This document shows, piece by piece, positions 1-6,966 of a stretch of DNA of 64,000 bases. Each line of letters starts with the position of its first letter. Position 1 is the stretch's first letter. The position numbers and the translations under genes are program-made. The stretch is taken from assembly GCA_964565775.1 (NCBI GenBank), contig CAZMGB010000012.1, positions 51,986 to 115,985 on the forward strand, in the 5' to 3' direction. The stretch is from CAZMGB01 sp964565775 (lineage in GTDB: Bacteria; Chloroflexota; Dehalococcoidia; DSTF01; JALHUB01). The notes beneath the pieces are model-generated. The model had not been told where the DNA came from and searched no databases. It worked only from the letters and a program-made list of their open reading frames with translations.

Positions 1-360
1 CGCATGCCAGCCCTTCTCCTCCATCTCGCGCAGGCTGCCCGCCGCCTCCTTGAACCGCCTGTATTCGGCGAGGAGACGCGCCAGCTCATCGCCCACCTCC
101 TCGGCCGTGGGCTGCTCCTCCTCCGCCTCGGGCGGTCGCGGCAGCAGGGCGCGCGACTTCAGGTACAGGAGCTTCGCGCCAATCGCGACGAAATCAGCGA
201 GGGCATCGGCGTCGATCTCTTTCTGCGAGTGCACGTAGGCGAGATACTGGTCGGTCACCTCCACGAGCGATACGGTCGTTATGTCAAGCTCCTCCTTCTC
301 GATTAGCTGAAGGAGGAGATCGAGGGGGCCTTCGAACACGGGAAGCTTGAGTTCGTGCAT
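1..360 (-). CDS. scpA: Segregation and condensation protein A (ScpA), 3' end outside the window
   Basis: ScpA is the kleisin subunit that bridges SMC heads in bacterial chromosome condensation, working with ScpB. About 120 N-terminal residues are visible. They start MHELKLPVFEGPLDLLLQLI and continue with an ELDITTVSLVEVTDQYL-type helix, the hallmark N-terminal kleisin domain. An acidic, proline-containing linker (PRPPEAEEEQPT) follows, also typical of the family. The ATG at 360 fits the usual family N-terminus. The gene is the last visible one in the aromatic amino acid run, 87 bp after the DAHP synthase. Whether it is co-transcribed with the trp genes cannot be decided here. The C-terminus lies beyond position 1. 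Confidence 0.9.
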   Translation of the reverse strand, partial: MHELKLPVFEGPLDLLLQLIEKEELDITTVSLVEVTDQYLAYVHSQKEIDADALADFVAIGAKLLYLKSRALLPRPPEAEEEQPTAEEVGDELARLLAEYRRFKEAAGSLREMEEKGWHA

Positions 361-447
361 GCGAGCCTCGCTGCGCTCTCCGGCTATAAGAATGCCGATG
401 GGCCCCGCGCCTGGCGTCGGCCCGAGGCCCATCGATTCTCCCTGGCC

Positions 448-1497
448 TTAGCCAGTGCTCCTGGAAGCCTTGGCCTTCGCCGTCGCGAGAGGCCTGCCCA
501 CCACCTGCGCGATGGTGGCGACGCTCCGCATAAGCTGCTCGAAGTTCTCGAAGGTCAGCGACTGGGCACCGTCGGAGAGCGCTTTGTCCGGGTTAGGGTG
601 CACCTCGATGAGGAGGCCATCGGCGCCGGCCGCCACCGCCGCCAGCGCAACCGGCTCCACCAGGTACCAGTGGCCGGTGCCGTGGCTCGGGTCGCCCAGA
701 ACCGGCAAGTGGCTCAAGCGCTTGACCAGCGCGATGGCGTTGACGTCGAAGGTGAAGCGCGTCGCCGCCTCATAGGTGCGGATGCCCCGCTCGCAGAGTA
801 TGAGATTGCGGTTGCCCATGCTGAGAATGTGCTCCGCCGCCAGCAGCCACTCCTCGATGGTCGCCCACATGCCCCGCTTGAGGAGGACAGGCTTCTCCGT
901 GCGGCCCACCTCCTTGAGGAGGGGGAAGTTCTGGCCATTGCGGCTGCCGATCTGGAGGACATCGGCGTAGCGAGACACCAGCTCCACGTCGCGAGTATCG
1001 ACGACCTCCGTAACGATGGGCAGACCCGTCTCGGCCCTAGCAGCGGCCAGGATCCTCAGCCCATCTTCTCCGTGGCCCTCGAAGGCGTGAGGGCTGCTGC
1101 GAGGCTTGAAGGCGCCGCCGCGGAGCATATGAGCGCCAGCGGCCTTCACCGCCCGCGCGGTTGCCACGACGTCCTCCTCGGTCTCCACCGAGCAGGGGCC
1201 GCCTATGACCACCAGACGGCCTTTGCCGACCTCCACGCTTCCTACCCGGACGACCGTGCTCTTGGGAGTGACCTCGCGGCTGGCCAGCTTGTAGGGCTTG
1301 CTGACCCGGAGGACTTCGTCCACGCCATCCAGCGTGGACAGCTCGTCGACGAGTTCCGCGTAGACCTGGCCGAGGACGGCGACAACGCTGCGTTCCACAC
1401 CCCGGATCGGGTGATCCTTGAAGCCCAGCTCGCGCACCTTTGTCTGCACGGCACGGAGTTGGCCTTCCGTGGCGCCGGTCTTCATTACGACGATCAT
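448..1497 (-). CDS. aroF: 3-deoxy-7-phosphoheptulonate synthase (DAHP synthase, type I beta)
   Basis: This enzyme condenses phosphoenolpyruvate and erythrose 4-phosphate in the first step of the shikimate pathway. The protein has 349 residues. A ferredoxin-like/ACT-like regulatory domain spans residues 1-70 and a TIM barrel spans roughly 85-340. Barrel signatures include IGGPCSVET near residue 100, RGGAFKPRSSPHAFEG near 126-141, and GDPSHGTG near 265. The N-terminal extension marks the type I beta group of Thermotoga and Bacillus, which is usually feedback controlled. An AGGAG sequence lies just upstream of the ATG at 1497. The gene follows chorismate mutase by 43 bp, so early and late shikimate steps share one transcript here. 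The exact symbol (aroF, aroG or aroA) varies by genome. Confidence 0.93.
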   Translation of the reverse strand: MIVVMKTGATEGQLRAVQTKVRELGFKDHPIRGVERSVVAVLGQVYAELVDELSTLDGVDEVLRVSKPYKLASREVTPKSTVVRVGSVEVGKGRLVVIGGPCSVETEEDVVATARAVKAAGAHMLRGGAFKPRSSPHAFEGHGEDGLRILAAARAETGLPIVTEVVDTRDVELVSRYADVLQIGSRNGQNFPLLKEVGRTEKPVLLKRGMWATIEEWLLAAEHILSMGNRNLILCERGIRTYEAATRFTFDVNAIALVKRLSHLPVLGDPSHGTGHWYLVEPVALAAVAAGADGLLIEVHPNPDKALSDGAQSLTFENFEQLMRSVATIAQVVGRPLATAKAKASRSTG

Positions 1498-1540
1498 GGT
1501 AATCTCCTGACAGTATCGTTAGGGCGGGCCCGAGACTGGC

Positions 1541-1912
1541 TCAGTCGGGCCGCCGTTGAAACTCGGGTCGCAGGACTCTGGCCCCCTTGAGGTAGACGTG
1601 AACGATCTCTTCGGCCCGCTTCTCCGTGTTGACGTGGAGGAGAATGCGCAGGCACATGGGCAGGCTACCCGGGACGTTCATCTCATGACCGCAGAGGAGC
1701 GCCACATCGTTCCAGCCCATCTGGCGGGCGGCGAGGGCGGGGAATTCGGCGTTGAGGTCGGGCGTCGTGGTGAAGATGACGCTGGCTACGTCGTCGGCCG
1801 CCACGTCATTGGCCCGGACGATCTCAGACAGGAGCTCGCTGGCCGCCTCGAGGATCTCCTCCCTCGCGTTGCTGTCGACGGTGGTCGCCCCTCGAATGCC
1901 CCTGCAGCGCAT
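1541..1912 (-). CDS. aroH: Chorismate mutase, AroH (trimeric) type
   Basis: The enzyme rearranges chorismate to prephenate, the branch point toward phenylalanine and tyrosine. From the ATG at 1912 the product is 123 residues, matching the 120-130 aa AroH family. It begins RCRGIRGATTV, containing the active-site Arg near residue 7. It also has FTTTPDLNAEFP, then a CGHE segment with the family's Cys and Glu, the Arg of MCLRILLHVN, and the Tyr of VYLKGARVLRP. The frame stays open upstream to 2017, but that extension is low-complexity and unlike the family, so I chose the internal ATG. The gene lies between trpA and the DAHP synthase. Confidence 0.9.
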   Translation of the reverse strand: MRCRGIRGATTVDSNAREEILEAASELLSEIVRANDVAADDVASVIFTTTPDLNAEFPALAARQMGWNDVALLCGHEMNVPGSLPMCLRILLHVNTEKRAEEIVHVYLKGARVLRPEFQRRPD

Positions 1913-2046
1913 CGCCGACGGCGCCTCGTCCGCCTCCCCTGTCATCGCCTCTGCGTTCGCCCCCTGGGGCCTAGGGCCACCCAAAGGCGCCGGCCACGGG
2001 GCCATAGACGCGGCCAAGCCGAAGGGTGCAGCAGTCTGGCTGCCCG

Positions 2047-2865
2047 CTAACGGTCATGGCTGCGACCTGCGGCCCCTCGGCGGCCAGCAAGCACCTCCAC
2101 ATACTCCCTCACCCTCGTTTCCCGCTCCGACACGTCGGAGTCGTCGATAACATCGATTATGGCGCTACCCACCACCGCCGCCTCAGCGAGACGGCCCACC
2201 GCCTCCACGTGCTCCCGCCGCGATATGCCAAAACCCACCGCGCGGGGCAGCGACGTGCTCCGTCGCACCGCCTGCAGGAAGGCCCGCAGGTTCCGCGGCA
2301 GCGCGGCCCGCGCCCCGGTCACGCCCGCGACGCTCACGCAGTAGACGAAGCCGGACGCACAGCGCGAGACCAGCGCAATCCGCTCGCGGCTCGATGTGGG
2401 CGCCAGCAGATAGACAAGGTCGAGCCCCTGCGCTTGGCAGGCCTCCCGCAGTCCCGCCGACTCTTCCGGCGGCAGGTCCACGACGATAAGCCCGTCGACG
2501 CCGGCGCGGGCGGCGTCCTCCACGAACGCCAGCGGCCCGTAGGCCGCGACGGGATTGTAGTATCCCATAAGGAGTAAGGGAACCTCAAGCCCCCCTTCGC
2601 GAAGCTCCTTCACCGCCTGGAGACACCAGCGACCGTTCACCCCCTGCTCCAGGGCAACCCCATTGGCGCGCTGGATGGTTGCGCCATCGGCCAGAGGGTC
2701 GCTGAAAGGGACGCCCAGCTCAACCACGTCAGCGCCGCCCTCGACCAGGGCGCGCACCAGCCCCGGATTCGACTCAGGGTCCGGATAGCCAGCCGTCAGG
2801 TATGCCACCAGGGCGACCCGCCCCTCCGACTGGGTTCGAGCCAGCGTGCCCGCAATGCGACTCAA
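2047..2865 (-). CDS. trpA: Tryptophan synthase alpha subunit
   Basis: TrpA cleaves indole-3-glycerol phosphate to indole, which is channelled to TrpB. The product has 272 residues, normal for the family. VALVAYLTAGYPDPE lies near the N-terminus. The catalytic Glu is in VVELGVPFSDP and the catalytic Asp in FSDPLADGATIQ. A phosphate-binding GFGIS loop lies near the C-terminus. The start is inferred as TTG at 2865 because the next residues, SRIAGTLARTQSEGR, align with the normal TrpA start; the longer open frame runs back through the CPBP gene in another frame. The start lies 4 bp after the CPBP stop codon, so translation is probably coupled. Confidence 0.93.
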   Translation of the reverse strand: MSRIAGTLARTQSEGRVALVAYLTAGYPDPESNPGLVRALVEGGADVVELGVPFSDPLADGATIQRANGVALEQGVNGRWCLQAVKELREGGLEVPLLLMGYYNPVAAYGPLAFVEDAARAGVDGLIVVDLPPEESAGLREACQAQGLDLVYLLAPTSSRERIALVSRCASGFVYCVSVAGVTGARAALPRNLRAFLQAVRRSTSLPRAVGFGISRREHVEAVGRLAEAAVVGSAIIDVIDDSDVSERETRVREYVEVLAGRRGAAGRSHDR

Positions 2866-2869
2866 GCTG

Positions 2870-3649
2870 CTAGTTCCCCACCAACGCAACCAGGGCCACG
2901 AAGCTAATGAGGTTGAACAGGAAGTGCGCCCCGATGGTGGACCAGAGGGACCCTGTCCGGTAGTAGACCCACGCGAAGAGCATGCCGATGACGGTGAACG
3001 GCAGGACAAGCCCTGCGCTGGACGCCCCCGTTACGTGCGGCAGGGCGAACAGGAAGCCACTGACCGCCGCCGCCCGCCAGAGGCCAAGCCTCCCCAGCAA
3101 TCCCCGGAACACGAACCCGCGAAAGAACGTCTCCTCCGCCACAGGCGCCGCCAGCAGTGTAGCCACCCCCGTCAGGGGAAGAATCGCCCGTGTTTGAAAC
3201 AGCTCTTCCAGATCCTGCCTGATGTCCACCCCCGTCAACTGGATCAGCGCCGCGAAGACGACGGCGATGGCCTGGGCCGAGAGGCCCACCGCCGCAGGAA
3301 TCCAGAGCCGGTCTGAGCCCAACGAACGGAACCCAAGGGCGCCCGGGGAAAGGCTGTACTTCCTCACGGAAAGCGTCCAGGCGATCGCGAGAAGGATAGC
3401 GTCGAAGAAGATGGCGATGGCGAGGCTGGCCGCAACGATGGGTGCGCCTGCCGTCTTGCCGGTGATAGCGTAGGCGATGCCCACGCCAACGAAGCTAACC
3501 AAGAAGGCCGCGGTCACCGCGGCAATGATGGCCTGGAACACTTCGCGGGTGCCCCAGGCACCGCCTTCCAGGGGCAGCGAGGGCCGCTGGCGTTCTTCTG
3601 CCAGCGTCGAGGACTCCATAGGTACGCTCTCGGAAAGGATTGGATTCAT
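2870..3649 (-). CDS. CPBP-family intramembrane metalloprotease (CAAX protease / bacteriocin-processing type)
   Basis: The product is a 259-residue polytopic membrane protein of the ABI/CPBP (Rce1-like) glutamic endopeptidase family. The diagnostic motifs are all visible: EETFFRG (the paired Glu and Arg of motif 1), FALPH (motif 2), and HFLFN (motif 3 His and Asn). About seven hydrophobic segments flank them. The substrate is unknown; relatives process prenylated or secreted peptides or have immunity functions. The gene separates trpB from trpA, with 71 bp to trpB and 4 bp to trpA, so it is expressed with the operon although it has no known role in tryptophan synthesis. No strong ribosome site is seen at the ATG at 3649; an in-frame ATG at 3619 is an alternative. 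Confidence 0.88.
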   Translation of the reverse strand: MNPILSESVPMESSTLAEERQRPSLPLEGGAWGTREVFQAIIAAVTAAFLVSFVGVGIAYAITGKTAGAPIVAASLAIAIFFDAILLAIAWTLSVRKYSLSPGALGFRSLGSDRLWIPAAVGLSAQAIAVVFAALIQLTGVDIRQDLEELFQTRAILPLTGVATLLAAPVAEETFFRGFVFRGLLGRLGLWRAAAVSGFLFALPHVTGASSAGLVLPFTVIGMLFAWVYYRTGSLWSTIGAHFLFNLISFVALVALVGN

Positions 3650-3720
3650 TATAGCTACGGCCCATCGCTAGCGACAATAAGCGGCGTCCGCCCTTGCCCG
3701 GCCACCAGCGCCGAAACGGC

Positions 3721-4935
3721 CTAGAGCGAGACCCCCAGCGCCTCCGCCACGATCTCCATGTCCTTGTCGCCGCGGCCCGAGAGGCAGATAAGGATGACCT
3801 TGTCCGCGGGCAGCTCGGAGGCGAGGGCGGCGGCGTAGTAGATGGCGTGGGCGGGCTCGAGCGCCGGCATTATCCCCTCCGTCTCGCTCAGGAGACGGAA
3901 CCCCTCCAGAGCCTGCTCGTCGGTCGCGGACACGAAGGTGGCACGACCGCTCTCCTTGTAGTAGCTCAGCTCCGGCCCCACGCCGGGGTAGTCGAGGCCC
4001 GGCGCCAGGCTGTGGGTCTCCCGCACCTGGCCGTCCTCGTCCTGGAGAAGGAAGGAGCGGGCACCGTGAAGGACTCCGGGGCGGCCGCGCGAAAGGCTGG
4101 CGCCGTGGCGCCAGCCGTCGAGGCCCTCGCCGGCCGCCTCCACGCCGATCATCTGCACGGAGCCGTCCTCATGGAAAGGGTGAAACAGGCCCATGGCGTT
4201 GCTGCCGCCCCCAACGCAGGCGATCAGATAGTCGGGCAGGCGCCCGAGAGCGGCCAGCACTTGCTCCCGCGCCTCGCGGCCGATGACGGACTGGAAGTCG
4301 CGCACCATCATCGGATAGGGGTGGGGCCCGACGACGCTGCCCAGCAGATAGTGGGTGGTGCGGACGTTCGTAACCCAGTCGCGTATCGCCTCGTTGATGG
4401 CGTCCTTGAGGGTACGGCTGCCGCTGGCGACGGACCGCACCTCAGCACCGAGCAGTCGCATGCGGAAGACGTTGAGGGCCTGGCGCCGCACGTCCTCCTC
4501 GCCCATGTAGACGACGCACTCTTGGTCGAGGAGGGCGCAGACGGTGGCGGTGGCGACGCCGTGCTGACCGGCCCCTGTCTCGGCGACGATGCGCCGCTTG
4601 CCGAGGCGCTGAGCCAGCAGCCCCTGTCCGAGGGTGTTGTTGATCTTGTGCGCGCCGGTATGGGCGAGGTCCTCTCGCTTGAGGTAGATCCGAGCACCGC
4701 CGGCCTTGGCTGAGAGCCGCTCGGCGAAGTAGAGGGGCGTCGGCCGGCCGGCGTGGTCCCGCAGGAGGGTCGACAGTCTGTGCTGGAACGCGTCGTCTGC
4801 CCGCGCCTGGCCGTAGGCCTCCTCGAGCTCGGCGAGGGCCGACATCAGCGTCTCGGGCACGAACCGCCCGCCGAAAGGGCCGAAGTGGCCCGTCGCGTCG
4901 GGCAGCGTTCCGGGCAGATGTAGGCTATCAGACAT
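3721..4935 (-). CDS. trpB: Tryptophan synthase beta subunit (TrpB1 type)
   Basis: TrpB joins indole and serine to make tryptophan using pyridoxal phosphate. From the ATG at 4935 the product has 404 residues, beginning MSDSLHLPGTLPDATGHFGP and followed by the usual FGGRFVPETL. The PLP lysine is in HTGAHKINN, ETGAGQHGVATA follows, and the phosphate loop GGGSNAMG is intact. A strong GGGAGGA ribosome site lies 7 bp before the start, which decides it; the longer frame to 5055 would translate REP repeats. This is the canonical trpB1; a second, TrpB2-type gene opens the operon. The start codon overlaps the last codons of the transposase ORF. Confidence 0.95.
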   Translation of the reverse strand: MSDSLHLPGTLPDATGHFGPFGGRFVPETLMSALAELEEAYGQARADDAFQHRLSTLLRDHAGRPTPLYFAERLSAKAGGARIYLKREDLAHTGAHKINNTLGQGLLAQRLGKRRIVAETGAGQHGVATATVCALLDQECVVYMGEEDVRRQALNVFRMRLLGAEVRSVASGSRTLKDAINEAIRDWVTNVRTTHYLLGSVVGPHPYPMMVRDFQSVIGREAREQVLAALGRLPDYLIACVGGGSNAMGLFHPFHEDGSVQMIGVEAAGEGLDGWRHGASLSRGRPGVLHGARSFLLQDEDGQVRETHSLAPGLDYPGVGPELSYYKESGRATFVSATDEQALEGFRLLSETEGIMPALEPAHAIYYAAALASELPADKVILICLSGRGDKDMEIVAEALGVSL

Positions 4936-5575
4936 GCAGTCCTCCCGACGGAGGGGACCCGTCATGGGCTCGTGCTCGTAAGGACGGAGCTTCAGCTCCG
5001 TCCGCTTCAGCTCCGTCCGCTTCAGCTCCGTCCGCTTCAGCGTACTCGCCCCCACATAGTGGGTAGTTCCTCCAACTGCCAGCGAGCCCGGCTCGCACCG
5101 GGTTGCCTAGGATGTAGGAAGCAACCTCCACCAAATCGTCCTCCACCCGCAACGCGCGGTCATAGAAGCTCTGCTGCCACAGCCTGACGCCGGTGGCCCG
5201 TTTGAACTCGAACGAGGTCACCTGCTTGAATCGCTGGACAAGACGAATCAGGTCCGCCATATCGTCGCGCCCAAGAACAAGAACATGCAAGTGGTCCGGC
5301 ATGAAACAGAACGCGAGAAGCCTGAAGCAGAGGAGCTCCGCAGTCTGCGTAAGGTGTCTGGTACAACGGCGGGCCAGCGAATAGTCGGTGAAGCGAGGCG
5401 AACGTGCCTGTGTGAGGAGCACGACGTGATAGGCGTGCTGCCCTCGGTAGTCGAAGGACTCCAGGCGCGGCCTCGCCTTGCGAGTGGGGTAGCCGGACGG
5501 AGCTTGCGCCTGAGGCGCACCCGCCTCCGGCGGAGAAGCTCCGTCCTTACGACCCCCTCCGATTGCTCTCCTCAT
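4928..5575 (-). CDS. REP-associated tyrosine transposase (RAYT, IS200-like Y1/HUH family)
   Basis: RAYTs are single-copy HUH endonuclease-like transposases linked to REP hairpins. The core shows the expected order: DYRGQHAYHVVLLTQARSPRF, then the HUH metal site MPDHLHVLV, then WQQSFYDRALRVEDDL, then the YILGNPVRAGL block holding the likely catalytic Tyr. The 215-residue frame extends through repeats on both sides. Its N-terminus is translated from a cloverleaf-like repeat (5489-5552), and its C-terminus contains three AEADG units encoded by 15-bp tandem repeats (4990-5034) before it runs over the trpB start. The true start is uncertain; ATG at 5575 is the only ATG upstream of the core. The gene sits between trpF and trpB in the operon's orientation. 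Confidence 0.88.
   Translation of the reverse strand: MRRAIGGGRKDGASPPEAGAPQAQAPSGYPTRKARPRLESFDYRGQHAYHVVLLTQARSPRFTDYSLARRCTRHLTQTAELLCFRLLAFCFMPDHLHVLVLGRDDMADLIRLVQRFKQVTSFEFKRATGVRLWQQSFYDRALRVEDDLVEVASYILGNPVRAGLAGSWRNYPLCGGEYAEADGAEADGAEADGAEAPSLRARAHDGSPPSGGLHV
4978..5003. repeat. REP-like hairpin with GTAA foot and TTCA loop
   Basis: A GTAA tetranucleotide (4978-4981) is followed by a perfect 9-bp stem, GGACGGAGC, closed by a TTCA loop. Known RAYT-recognised REPs have a GTAG-type tetranucleotide at the hairpin foot, so this fits a REP next to its transposase. Confidence 0.75.
4990..5034. repeat. Three tandem 15-bp repeats at the RAYT 3' end
   Basis: The unit CTTCAGCTCCGTCCG occurs three times without interruption, followed by a partial fourth copy. 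It is the right arm of the adjacent REP hairpin repeated in register. Because 15 is a multiple of three, the array stays in frame with the transposase and encodes AEADG repeats. It also sits just upstream of the trpB ribosome site. Confidence 0.85.
5489..5552. repeat. Composite REP element: outer stem enclosing two inner hairpins
   Basis: A GTAG foot (5489-5492) precedes an 11-bp outer stem, GGACGGAGCTT (5495-5505), that pairs with 5536-5546. Inside are two hairpins, GCGCC/GGCGC at 5506-5518 and CCGCC/GGCGG at 5521-5533. The inner pair recurs at 46129-46156 and 52398-52425 within a different outer stem. Confidence 0.75.
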
Positions 5576-5592
5576 GTAGTAATCCTGGTTGC

Positions 5593-5614
5593 GGACGGAG
5601 CTGAAGGTCCGTCC
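5593..5614. repeat. REP-like hairpin upstream of the RAYT gene
   Basis: GGACGGA (5593-5599) pairs with TCCGTCC (5608-5614) around an 8-nt loop. The stem is the same as in the hairpins flanking the transposase. It lies just past the trpF stop codon. Confidence 0.6.
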
Positions 5615-5639
5615 CTGCGGCCGGCACCGAGCGCTTTCC

Positions 5640-6392
5640 TCATGGCGAACGCATCTCTCTCACCGCAGACACGAAAGCGCGGATCGTGGCGGCGTCCTTG
5701 GCGCCAGCCGTCTCCACACCGCTCGAGATATCGACGCACCAGGGCCGCACCTCACGTATGGCGTCCTCGACGTTCTCCGGCGAGAGGCCGCCGGCCAGCC
5801 AGACGGGCAGGCGCGACGCCACGTCCGCCGCCACCGACCAGTCGAGCCGCCTGCCGGTGCCGCCGTAGGCCTCCTCGCCCCGGCTGTCCAGCATGCAGGC
5901 GATGGCAGTGCCGCCGTCGATGGCCGCCAGCACGTCGTCCGCGGTCCGGCCAGCCGCCACGTGCACCACCTTGATGACCTGTCGATTGGCGCTCAGGCAG
6001 TCCTGCCACGTCTCGTCGCCGCTGAGCTGGATGAGGTCGACGCCGCTCTCGTCGGCGATTGCGCTTACGACCTCCATCTCCATGCCCGCGAAGACGCCGA
6101 CGGTGAGGGGCCGCTTGCGGGCCAGCAGTCGCTCGAGGGCCTGGGCCCCGTGCCGAAACCAGTCGCCGACGCTCTCGGCGCCGGCCTGCGACCGGTGGAG
6201 GGCGGGCGGCTCCGCCAGCTCCATCTCCCGCAGGGGGGTGCCGACGGCCTGCACGATCTCGGCCGCCTCGGTCGCCGTGAGACGGCGGCGGCTCTCGGCG
6301 AAGACGAGCCCCACGAAGTCGGCCCCGGCCTCGGCGGCAGCCAACGCGTCCTCGACCCGCATGCAGCCGCAGATCTTGACTCTAGGGCTCAC
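5640..6392 (-). CDS. trpF: Phosphoribosylanthranilate isomerase
   Basis: TrpF carries out the Amadori rearrangement of phosphoribosylanthranilate, the third committed step of tryptophan synthesis. The TIM-barrel product starts at a GTG at 6392 (SPRVKICGCMRVEDAL). The catalytic Cys is in VKICG and the catalytic Asp in IACMLDSRG, with GGTGRRLDWS, LAGGLSPENV and VDISSGVE following. At 250 residues it is about 45 longer than typical. The extra length is an insertion at about residues 50-97, before LTVGVFAGM, rich in Glu, Ala and Arg. Its start overlaps the DUF4352 gene's end by 11 bp. Confidence 0.93.
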   Translation of the reverse strand: MSPRVKICGCMRVEDALAAAEAGADFVGLVFAESRRRLTATEAAEIVQAVGTPLREMELAEPPALHRSQAGAESVGDWFRHGAQALERLLARKRPLTVGVFAGMEMEVVSAIADESGVDLIQLSGDETWQDCLSANRQVIKVVHVAAGRTADDVLAAIDGGTAIACMLDSRGEEAYGGTGRRLDWSVAADVASRLPVWLAGGLSPENVEDAIREVRPWCVDISSGVETAGAKDAATIRAFVSAVREMRSP

Positions 6393-6966
6393 CAGTGTCC
6401 CCCGGTTCTACGAGACGCCACGTCGCCACCTTCGGCGAGACAACGCCTACCTTCAGGACCACCTCCAGCTCGGACACCTCAAGGCCCACAGGCACTTCGA
6501 AAAGCGCCCACCCTTCCGAGCAGATACCTGGGAACAACCTCACGAAAGGGTCAAACATAGGGTACTCAGGCTCGGCCGGGAAGGACCCTCTCACTTCTTC
6601 GCCCCTGTACTCTATGAGCCGATCTAAGTACTCATCGATTGGCGTTTGGCCCACATTCTCTGCCGCAAGGTGAACGAGGAGGAACTGCGCACCAGGCGTC
6701 GGTGCACCTAGGTATTCAGATCCGCCCGAAACCTCAAAGCGATCCACCGCAAGCTGCAGACCGTCGATCGTAACCGGTTCACCCACACTGAGAGAGGAGG
6801 CGACTCTTTCTTCCTCAACGGCCTCCCTTACCGCGAGGCCCAGAATCACCAAGACGGCGACTATCACCACCGTAATGGTGATGGCGAGCCCCAAACCGAT
6901 ACCACAACCAATAAGGGGCCATCGCCACCACCGGCGAGTTCTTCCGGCAGGTGATGGGCTGCTCAC
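6382..6966 (-). CDS. Membrane-anchored DUF4352-like protein
   Basis: The 194-residue protein has a basic N-terminus (RTRRWWRW) and one long hydrophobic segment (about residues 17-45). An extracytoplasmic beta-rich domain follows, containing DGLQLAVDRFEVSGG, then FLLVHLAAENVGQTPI, and then VGLEVSELEVVLKVG. This pattern matches DUF4352, an immunoglobulin-like fold common in Gram-positive and Chloroflexota surface proteins. The function is unknown. The gene is translationally coupled on both sides: it starts with GTG at 6966, overlapping the trpC stop as GTGA, and its end overlaps trpF by 11 bp. It is a passenger locked into the operon rather than a known biosynthetic component. Confidence 0.72.
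   Translation of the reverse strand: MSSPSPAGRTRRWWRWPLIGCGIGLGLAITITVVIVAVLVILGLAVREAVEEERVASSLSVGEPVTIDGLQLAVDRFEVSGGSEYLGAPTPGAQFLLVHLAAENVGQTPIDEYLDRLIEYRGEEVRGSFPAEPEYPMFDPFVRLFPGICSEGWALFEVPVGLEVSELEVVLKVGVVSPKVATWRLVEPGDTGEP

Larger units (their letters stand above)
4976..5614. mobile_element. RAYT-REP element inserted between trpF and trpB
   Basis: The transposase gene lies between perfect 17-bp inverted repeats, TCGTAAGGACGGAGCTT at 4976-4992 and its complement at 5536-5552. Further related hairpins lie at 4982-5003, 5495-5546 and 5593-5614. The element fills nearly all the space between the trpF stop (5640) and the trpB start (4935). Boundaries are inferred from these repeats; no target-site duplication was recognised, as expected for HUH elements. 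Confidence 0.72.

Noticed and set aside
355..1590. Plus-strand open frame of 411 codons
   Set aside because: It is antisense to the DAHP synthase gene and has no recognisable domain.
3694..4713. Plus-strand open frame of 339 codons
   Set aside because: It is antisense to trpB. The well-conserved TrpB protein on the other strand explains the region.
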